Source of the DNA: JACQFV01 sp964593585
Lineage (GTDB): Bacteria > Zixibacteria > MSB-5A5 > WJJR01
Assembly (NCBI GenBank): GCA_964593585.1
Contig: CAZQIZ010000005.1
Span: 1-64,000 of the forward strand
Direction of reading: 5' to 3'
Length of the DNA: 64,000 nucleotides
Shown: positions 58,230-64,000 of the stretch, piece by piece
Position numbering within the stretch: position 1 is the first letter of the stretch
Layout of the letters: every line of letters starts with the position of its first letter
Made by a program: the position numbers and the translations under genes
Notes under the pieces: generated by a model
Told to the model about the DNA's origin: nothing
The model's database searches: none
Seen by the model: only the letters and a program-made list of their open reading frames with translations

Positions 58230-58421
58230 ACCGATCCTGTCAGAAACGAAGAAAAAACGCGCACCGCGCCGTTTTGTCTGCCACGTAAAGTATTGTGCGC
58301 CAGCGCGTAATACCGCTAAAGCTAAAGCGCTGATCGAGCCGATAATTACTATTGCGGAGTGTGGCCATCGCGTATAGGTTACGAAGACCTGCCCACGGGG
58401 GGCGGTCTGACGTTGTCCACT

Positions 58422-59357
58422 ATGTCCAAACGGATTTTGATCAGGATCGGTGTCGTAGTCTGGGCGTTGGCGGCCTTGGTCGTCGGCGTCACCCAGCAGC
58501 TGTCGCCCTCGTTGCATCCCGATTCCCCGGCCCCCAAGCCGAAAGACCTGCAGCCGGCGGCCTGGGTGCCCAAGACCTCGTTTGCCGAACTGAAGTCGAT
58601 GCCCACTCTGCGCTGCGCGTCGGCCTTCATCCTCGACAATAAGGCCGGGGAGATCATCCTCGAGAAGAACGCCCACGAGGTGCGCCCGATCGCCTCGATC
58701 ACCAAGCTGCTGACCTCGCTGGTCTTCCTCGAGTCCGGGATCGACCTGAGCAACACCACCACGATCACACCCGAGGATGCCTTCGAGTCCTCGCGGTCGC
58801 GACTGCGCCCCGGCGAGGAATACACCGTCCGCGACCTGCTCCACGCCGCGCTGATCTCCTCCGACAACCGCGCGGCACGGGCGCTGTCGCGTTCGGCGGG
58901 CATGACCCAGGCGATGTTCATCGCCCGCATGAACGACAAGGCGCGCGAATTGGATATGGACTCGACCCATGTCGTCGAGCCGACCGGCCTGTCCAACGAG
59001 AACCGCTCCACTGCCCACGATTGCGCCATTCTGGTCAACGCGGCGCTGAAGAATCACCTGATCCGCCACATCACATCCCTGACCGGCCACACCATCCGGC
59101 CGCTCAATCGCCGACGCAACGTGGCGCTCTCGAACACCAACCGACTCCTGCAGACCGATTTGCAGTTCCTCGGCGCCAAGACCGGGTATATCAACGACGC
59201 CGGCTGGTGCATCGCCGCCCGCGCTCTCTCCGGACAGGGGGACGATGTCACCGCCGTGGTTCTTGGCGCCCGCACCTCGACCCAGCGCTTCGCCTCGCTG
59301 TCCAGCGCGTTGCACTGGGCCTTCGATGTTGTCTCTTCCTCCCTCTCCCGAAACTGA
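58422..59357 (+). CDS. D-alanyl-D-alanine carboxypeptidase (PBP5/6-like, peptidase S11)
   Basis: Serine carboxypeptidase of 311 residues that trims the terminal D-Ala from peptidoglycan pentapeptides. It has an N-terminal helix or signal (MSKRILIRIGVVVWALAALVVGV), then the three penicilloyl-serine motifs: Ser92-Ile-Thr-Lys95 in PIASITKLLTSLVFLE, Ser147-Asp-Asn149 in SSDNRAARALSRSAG, and Lys253-Thr-Gly in GAKTGYINDAGW. The usual C-terminal beta domain and amphipathic anchor of E. coli PBP5 are missing, so this is a short, single-domain form. The leading helix looks uncleaved. ATG 58422 was chosen because the upstream frame runs out of conservation. It may have its own promoter in the 192-base gap; none was clear. 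Confidence 0.9.
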   Translation: MSKRILIRIGVVVWALAALVVGVTQQLSPSLHPDSPAPKPKDLQPAAWVPKTSFAELKSMPTLRCASAFILDNKAGEIILEKNAHEVRPIASITKLLTSLVFLESGIDLSNTTTITPEDAFESSRSRLRPGEEYTVRDLLHAALISSDNRAARALSRSAGMTQAMFIARMNDKARELDMDSTHVVEPTGLSNENRSTAHDCAILVNAALKNHLIRHITSLTGHTIRPLNRRRNVALSNTNRLLQTDLQFLGAKTGYINDAGWCIAARALSGQGDDVTAVVLGARTSTQRFASLSSALHWAFDVVSSSLSRN

Positions 59358-59370
59358 GTACCTTTCCCGC

Positions 59371-59622
59371 ATGGGCGCAAGCGGCGACCAGCGTATCGAG
59401 GAACTGCTGGGAGTCCTGGACACCAGTCTCCTGGAGTTTGAAGAACTCCTGGGCGAACTGGCTGATCAGGCGGAAAAGACCGTGCCCAAACTCGAATCGC
59501 TCGCCCGCGAACAGCGCGAATCGCGCGCCGAAATCGCCGAATTGCGCGAGATGATCGAATCCCTTACGCAGCGCGTCGAACGGCTCACCTCGATCTTGAC
59601 CGATTCGCACCGTGAACGGTAG
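59371..59622 (+). CDS. Small coiled-coil protein
   Basis: The protein has 83 residues and is almost entirely charged helix: IEELLGVLDTSLLEFEELLGELADQAEKTVPKLESLAREQRESRAEIAELREMIESLTQRVERLTSIL. Heptad spacing of Leu/Ile and Glu/Arg is clear from about residue 15 to 75. There is no signal peptide or membrane segment. It begins 13 bases after the carboxypeptidase stop. No family can be assigned, but short coiled coils near cell-wall genes often act as dimeric scaffolds or adaptors. Function unknown. Confidence 0.6.
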   Translation: MGASGDQRIEELLGVLDTSLLEFEELLGELADQAEKTVPKLESLAREQRESRAEIAELREMIESLTQRVERLTSILTDSHRER

Positions 59623-59747
59623 GCCGCCCGGCCACTCCGGTTGACAACCGCGCGACCGGCCGCCTAATTGACCCCGTACTCTGTCGGCTGGTGGACCTGG
59701 GATTGCCGCCGGGATGATACCCGATGCCTGTTTGTTGGCGGACCATC

Positions 59748-61571
59748 ATGTCGCAACTCTGGGGCGGCGCCGAGACCGATCCCGCGCTGCGCGAGGAGTT
59801 CGAACGTCTCAGCCGCCGTGGGCTGCGCATTGTCGGCTGGGCCGGGATCGCCGTCCCGGCGCTGCTTGTGATCATGCGTCTGGCGCGCGGGATTCGTCCC
59901 GGCTGGACCGATATCCACGGCGTGCAGACCGCCCTCTGGGATGAAGGGGCCGTCGCCCTGCTCGGCCTGTCCGCGCTCACCCTGGCCCGCTCACCGCGCG
60001 GCGCCACCCATGGCCGGCTGATCGTCGCCCTGCTCATGCTCGTCACCGCGGTGATTGTGATCCTCGATGACGTCGGACGCGGCGGCGCCAGTTTCGCCCC
60101 GTTCTATCTAACGCTGTTGACCTTCGTCGCCGTCGGTATCATGCCCTACCGCCCCTGGCACATCCTTGCCCTCGGGTTGTCGTTCATGGCCATCCATCTG
60201 GCGCTGACCACTTGGGGTCCCGCCTGGTTTGGCAGCCCGCCGGTCGAGCATGCGCTCGACCACACCGCCTTCCTGATTCTTCTGTCGCTCATCGCTACTT
60301 GGATGACGGTCCTCATCTATGGCACCCGGCGGCGGCAGTGGGATTCGCTGCAACGCTCGCTGGCCTCCGAACGCAAGTACCGCTCGCTGTTCGAGGACTC
60401 CCACGAGGCGATCTTCGTGATCGACAACCTCACCGGGACTTTTCGCGAGATCAACGCGATCATGGGCGAGATGACCGGCCTCTCCGACGCCGATCTGTCC
60501 GCCACGCCGTTCATCGAGGTGATTCATCCCGACGAGCGCGAGCGGGTGTTGGCCATCCACCGGGCGCGGGTGCGGGGTGAACCGGCGCCGACGCGTTACA
60601 CGACCAAGATCCTGCCGCGCCATTCCACCGAGCCGCGTGTGGCCGACATCACCATCCACAAACTGCAGGACCCGACCATGACCGCCGGGATCGCGCACGA
60701 CATGACCGAGTCGATCCGCGCCATGGAGACGGTGCGTGCCTATGCCGCCGAGCTGGAGGAATCCAACCGCCGTCTGCGCGAGACGCAATTGCAGTTGATT
60801 CAGACCGAGAAGATGGCGGCGCTGGGCGATCTGGTCGCCGGGGTCGCCCACGAACTGAATACGCCGCTGGCCTCGGTGCACGCTTGCCTGGAAGTCGCCG
60901 GACGCGCCTCGAACATGCTCAGCGAGTCGCTGGCGGCCAACCACGAGGATGGCGCCGCGGGGGACCGTGAGCGGGTCGAACGCGCCCTGCAGGTGCTGGC
61001 CGAAGTGGCCGCCACCGGACGCGACGCCGCCCATCGCATCTCTTCGGTGGTGCGCGCCCTGCGATGCTTTGCCCGTCTCGATGAGGCCGAATTGAAGACG
61101 GTCGATCTGCGCCAGGCCCTTGATGACACCCTGCAATTGCTCCAGCACGAGATCGGCCCCGGCATCCATGTCCGCCGCGATTACGGCGAACTGCCGCCGG
61201 TCCACTGCTACGCCAGCCAGATCAACCAGGTGTTCTGGAATTTGCTCCACAACGCCGTGCAGGCGCTGCACGGCAAAGGCGAATTGCGCATCCGCACCGC
61301 CAGCAACAACGGCCGGGTTCGCATCGCGATCGCCGACACCGGCAAGGGCATCCCTGCCGCCACTTTGGCGCGCATTTTCGATCCGAATTTTGTCCTGAAG
61401 GAAGGACGCATTGGCATGGGGCTGGGGCTGCCCGTTAGCTATCGCATCGTGGAGGCCCACAACGGCACCCTGCGTATCGACAGCATCGAGGGTCAGGGCA
61501 CCACTGTGACGGTCGAGATCCCGCTCGCGCAGATTGATCTGCCTCCCGCCCCGATCGACATCAGCGCTTAA
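59748..61571 (+). CDS. PAS-domain membrane sensor histidine kinase
   Basis: The protein has 607 residues. The N-terminal 195 residues hold about six helices (IVGWAGIAVPALLVIMRLA, AVALLGLSALTLA, LIVALLMLVTAVIVILDDV, FYLTLLTFVAVGIM, HILALGLSFMAIHLAL, TAFLILLSLIATWMTVLIYG). Next is a PAS domain (YRSLFEDSHEAIFVIDNLTGTFREINAIMGEMTG), then a short coiled coil, then the dimerisation helix with the phospho-acceptor His368 in GVAHELNTPLASVHA and the ATPase with NLLHNAVQALHG, IADTGKGIPAATLARIFDPNF and GMGLGLPVSYRIVE. No receiver or response-regulator gene is adjacent, so the partner is elsewhere. A start at ATG 59724 is possible; 59748 is preferred. The PAS ligand is unknown. Confidence 0.88.
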   Translation: MSQLWGGAETDPALREEFERLSRRGLRIVGWAGIAVPALLVIMRLARGIRPGWTDIHGVQTALWDEGAVALLGLSALTLARSPRGATHGRLIVALLMLVTAVIVILDDVGRGGASFAPFYLTLLTFVAVGIMPYRPWHILALGLSFMAIHLALTTWGPAWFGSPPVEHALDHTAFLILLSLIATWMTVLIYGTRRRQWDSLQRSLASERKYRSLFEDSHEAIFVIDNLTGTFREINAIMGEMTGLSDADLSATPFIEVIHPDERERVLAIHRARVRGEPAPTRYTTKILPRHSTEPRVADITIHKLQDPTMTAGIAHDMTESIRAMETVRAYAAELEESNRRLRETQLQLIQTEKMAALGDLVAGVAHELNTPLASVHACLEVAGRASNMLSESLAANHEDGAAGDRERVERALQVLAEVAATGRDAAHRISSVVRALRCFARLDEAELKTVDLRQALDDTLQLLQHEIGPGIHVRRDYGELPPVHCYASQINQVFWNLLHNAVQALHGKGELRIRTASNNGRVRIAIADTGKGIPAATLARIFDPNFVLKEGRIGMGLGLPVSYRIVEAHNGTLRIDSIEGQGTTVTVEIPLAQIDLPPAPIDISA

Positions 61572-61613
61572 ACGAATCGGCCGACGACTTCTCCACCCCG
61601 CGCGCCTGGGCAT

Positions 61614-61619
61614 TATATT
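61614..61619 (+). promoter_or_regulatory. Candidate -10 box of mutS2, six bases before the ATG
   Basis: TATATT at 61614-61619 lies six bases before ATG 61626, in an otherwise GC-rich gap of 54 bases after the histidine kinase gene. No good -35 was found at 16-19 bases upstream, and there is no ribosome site, which fits the leaderless pattern seen at dusB and at 31453. Confidence 0.35.
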
Positions 61620-61625
61620 GAGCCC

Positions 61626-64000
61626 ATGCCCGACACCCCGGTTGCCAATGCCCATACGCTTTCGGTCCTCGAGTTCGACCGCATCGTTGAATCCACCGCC
61701 GGCTTCTGTCTGACGCCGATGGGCGGCGAACGTATCCGTCACCGCCAACCCAGCGCCGATCCCGACTGGGTCGACGCCCGTTTTGCCGAACTGCGCGAGA
61801 TGATGACTCTGGCGGCGACCGGCGGATTCCCGTTGCACCGGCTGCCCGACATTCGGCCCCATCTCGAAAAGTCGGCCCTCGATGGCGCCTTTCTCGATCC
61901 GCCCGAGCTTCTGCAGATCGGCGAGTTCCTGCAGGGCGTCGATGCGCTTCTGGCCTTCGCCAGAACGTCGCGCGAGTCGGCGCCGCGACTGGAGGAATAC
62001 CTCGAGTCGCTCTCGGCGATCTACCCGTTGCGCCAGGCGATCAGCCGTTCGATCACCCCGGAAGGGGAGGTCGCCGATTCCGCCTCGCCGGAGCTGGCCA
62101 AGATCCGTCGGGAAAAACGCGGCGCGCGCGACGCGGTGGTCGGACGTCTCGAACGCATACTCGCCCAACGCAAGACCGATCCGTCGCGCATGGATGACCT
62201 CGTCACCCTGCGCAACGACCGGTTTGTCATCCCGGTGCGCGAGGGCGATCCCGCCGCCAGCGAAGGCATTATCCAGGATCGCTCCTCCTCCGGCGCGACG
62301 CTCTATGTCGAACCCATGGCGGTGGTGGAGCTGAACAACCGGTTGCAACGGCTCGGCTTGGAAGAGGCGCGCGAAGTGCGCCGCATCCTCCTGGCTCTCA
62401 CCGAGCAGGTCCGCGACAACCGCGATCCGCTTGCCGATGATGTCGACTCAATCGGCGCGCTCGACGCTGTCCACGCGCTCGCCCGGTTCGGTATGCATAT
62501 CGACGGGATTGTGCCGCAGCGGATCGCCAGCGCGTCGATTACCCTGCGGCTGGCGCGTCATCCGCTTCTGGTGCTCAAGGCGGCGCGTCTGCCGAAGTCC
62601 GAGCGCGCGCCGGTGGTGCCGATGAGTCTTGCCATCGGCGATCAGCACACCGCGATCATCGTCACCGGGCCGAACACGGGCGGCAAGACCGTCGCGCTGA
62701 AAACCGTCGGGCTTTTGACCCTCATGGCGCAGGCGGGCTGGCCGTTGCCGGTCGCCGACGGCACCGCCATCGGGTTGTTTGATCATGTGATCGCCGACAT
62801 CGGCGATGAGCAATCGATCGAATCGTCGCTTTCGACCTTTTCGTCGCACCTGATGCGCATCAACGACGCGCTCGCGCGCGCCAACGACCGCACGCTCGTC
62901 CTGCTCGACGAGCTGGGCGCCGGCACCGACCCGAAGGAGGGCGCGGCGCTGGGCGAGGCGATCATCGGCGAATTGACCGAACGCGGCACCCGGTTGGTGG
63001 TCACCACCCACCACTCGGCGCTCAAGACGCTCTCCCAGCACGATCCCCGCATCGAGAACGCGTCGCTGGTCTTCGATGTGAAGACGCTCTCGCCGACCTA
63101 CCAATTCCGCGTCGGGCTGCCCGGCGCCTCCTATGCCATCGACATCGCCCGCTGGCTGGGGGTGTCGCAGACGGTCATTGACCGCGCCATGTCATTGGTC
63201 GATGCGCAGGAACGCGACCTCACCAGTTTGCTCAATGAACTTGATGAACGCCTCGAAACTCTGCGCGCGCAGCAGGAGGATCTGGAGGAAAAGCAGCGCG
63301 CCGCCGCCTCGCTGGAGGAATTGTACAAGGCCCGTGTGGCCACGCTGGAGAAGTCGGCCAGCGAGCGCAAGCAGGAGGCGTTGGCCGAGGCCGAACGAAT
63401 CGTCGAGGGCACCCGCCGCGAAATGGAAAACCTGGTGCGCGAAATCCGCGAAACCCAGGCGGAGAAGGACAAGGTGAAGCAATCGCACCACACCATCACC
63501 GCCCGCCTCGAGGACATCCGCGAACGCAAACGCGAACTGGCCCCGACACCCGCCGCGCCGGAGAAGCTCGAAGGCCCGCTGGCGGTCGGCGACAAAGTCT
63601 GGATCGAGGCCTTCCGCAAGGAAGGCGAGGTGATCGACCTCGACACCGGCCGCAGCAAGCTCAAAGTCCGCATCGGCGATTTCCTCTATGCGCTCGACCG
63701 CTCGGCGGTCACCCGGGTCAAGGGCGCCGCAGCGTCCGAATCCGCCAAACCGGTGACCCGGATCCGTGTGCAATCGACCACCGAGACCGGCCCCGAACTC
63801 TCGCTGCGCGGCGAAACCGCCGAGGACGCGCTGATCCTGCTTGATCGGTACCTCGACGACGCGATCCTCGCCGGCTGGCAGGAGGTGCGCATCGTGCACG
63901 GCAAGGGAGAAGGCATCCTCCGCCGCGCCGTGACCGAGTTCCTCGCCAAGGACAAGCGCGTCGAATCGCGCCGCCTCGGCGAATGGAACGAAGGCGCCGA
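61626..64000 (+). CDS. mutS2: MutS2 endonuclease / recombination or ribosome-rescue ATPase (3' end cut)
   Basis: Partial gene; 791 complete codons are seen before the window ends inside the C-terminal Smr domain. The N-terminal lever/core has LEFDRIVESTAGFCLTPMGGERI and DDLVTLRNDRFVIPVREG, DRSSSGATLYVEPMAVVELNN. The ATPase shows Walker A GPNTGGKTVALKTVG (from Gly348) and LLDELGAGTDPKEGAALGEAI, then THHSALK. A long coiled coil follows (ERDLTSLLNELDERLETLRAQQEDLEEKQ), then a KOW-like segment (GDKVWIEAFRKEGEVIDL) and the Smr part (LSLRGETAEDA, HGKGEGILRRAV). The usual LDLR/K nuclease motif reads LSLR here, so the active-site Asp may be lost. MutS2 suppresses homologous recombination and also splits collided ribosomes. 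Confidence 0.93.
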   Translation, partial: MPDTPVANAHTLSVLEFDRIVESTAGFCLTPMGGERIRHRQPSADPDWVDARFAELREMMTLAATGGFPLHRLPDIRPHLEKSALDGAFLDPPELLQIGEFLQGVDALLAFARTSRESAPRLEEYLESLSAIYPLRQAISRSITPEGEVADSASPELAKIRREKRGARDAVVGRLERILAQRKTDPSRMDDLVTLRNDRFVIPVREGDPAASEGIIQDRSSSGATLYVEPMAVVELNNRLQRLGLEEAREVRRILLALTEQVRDNRDPLADDVDSIGALDAVHALARFGMHIDGIVPQRIASASITLRLARHPLLVLKAARLPKSERAPVVPMSLAIGDQHTAIIVTGPNTGGKTVALKTVGLLTLMAQAGWPLPVADGTAIGLFDHVIADIGDEQSIESSLSTFSSHLMRINDALARANDRTLVLLDELGAGTDPKEGAALGEAIIGELTERGTRLVVTTHHSALKTLSQHDPRIENASLVFDVKTLSPTYQFRVGLPGASYAIDIARWLGVSQTVIDRAMSLVDAQERDLTSLLNELDERLETLRAQQEDLEEKQRAAASLEELYKARVATLEKSASERKQEALAEAERIVEGTRREMENLVREIRETQAEKDKVKQSHHTITARLEDIRERKRELAPTPAAPEKLEGPLAVGDKVWIEAFRKEGEVIDLDTGRSKLKVRIGDFLYALDRSAVTRVKGAAASESAKPVTRIRVQSTTETGPELSLRGETAEDALILLDRYLDDAILAGWQEVRIVHGKGEGILRRAVTEFLAKDKRVESRRLGEWNEGA

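Overview
The window looks like a chromosomal segment of a GC-rich, Gram-negative bacterium of the FCB kind, most plausibly candidate phylum Zixibacteria or a close relative. This is inferred from: two PorV/PorQ-type (UPF0164-like) outer-membrane proteins next to a secreted protein with a C-terminal FlgD-like Ig domain; a lipoprotein built of Ig-like repeats; a full rod-shape peptidoglycan set; PssA/Psd phosphatidylethanolamine synthesis; and a CHASE2 receptor kinase paired with an FHA protein. No rRNA, tRNA, CRISPR array or intact mobile element was seen. TTG and GTG starts are common.

Layout. 1-394 is the C-terminal remnant of an MT-A70 adenine methyltransferase, the only trace of a foreign element. 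681-5277 has a GT-C glycosyltransferase convergent with an 8-domain Ig-like lipoprotein. 5516-6952 is a fused tandem ECF-type ATPase. 7101-10098 is a pyrR-pyrB-pyrC operon. 10122-18744 is a polysaccharide block: sugar aminotransferase, GT-C, GT2, GT4, polyprenol-phosphate mannosyltransferase-like enzyme, rhamnosyltransferase-like GT2 and WecA/TagO-like initiating transferase. 18778-28096 is a growth and envelope block: accA, Trm112, ptsN, mreC, mreD, mrdA, an inserted aromatic-rich secreted protein on the other strand, rodA, comF and a Xer recombinase. 28209-33795 has a GGDEF protein, a GT-C/TPR glycosyltransferase, EcfT, truA and a transaldolase. 33815-41521 has purB, psd, pssA, a methyltransferase, an AspT-like transporter, then purS, purQ, a small DUF4321-like protein, tatA and an unknown protein. 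41609-45299 runs leftward: a Cys-rich secreted peptide, then the CHASE2 kinase and the double-FHA protein. 45429-49609 is dusB, larC, etfA, ppx. 49761-54325 is the secreted propeller protein plus two PorV-like barrels. 54380-57274 is a tightly coupled four-gene membrane module of unknown function. 57298-64000 holds a zinc-ribbon peptide, DUF72, a D,D-carboxypeptidase, a coiled-coil peptide, a PAS histidine kinase and mutS2, which is cut by the window end.

How the genes work together. Most of the window is core metabolism and envelope building: pyrimidine and purine synthesis, fatty-acid initiation (AccA), phospholipid headgroups, cell elongation and surface glycans. The candidates for undescribed biology are the four-gene membrane module at 54380-57274, the propeller/PorV secretion set before it, three GT-C glycosyltransferases carrying C-terminal TPR or TPR-like tails, the Trp/Tyr-rich secreted protein between mrdA and rodA, and a recurrent promoter layout in which a TATAAT-like box sits 6-7 bases before the ATG, implying leaderless mRNAs.
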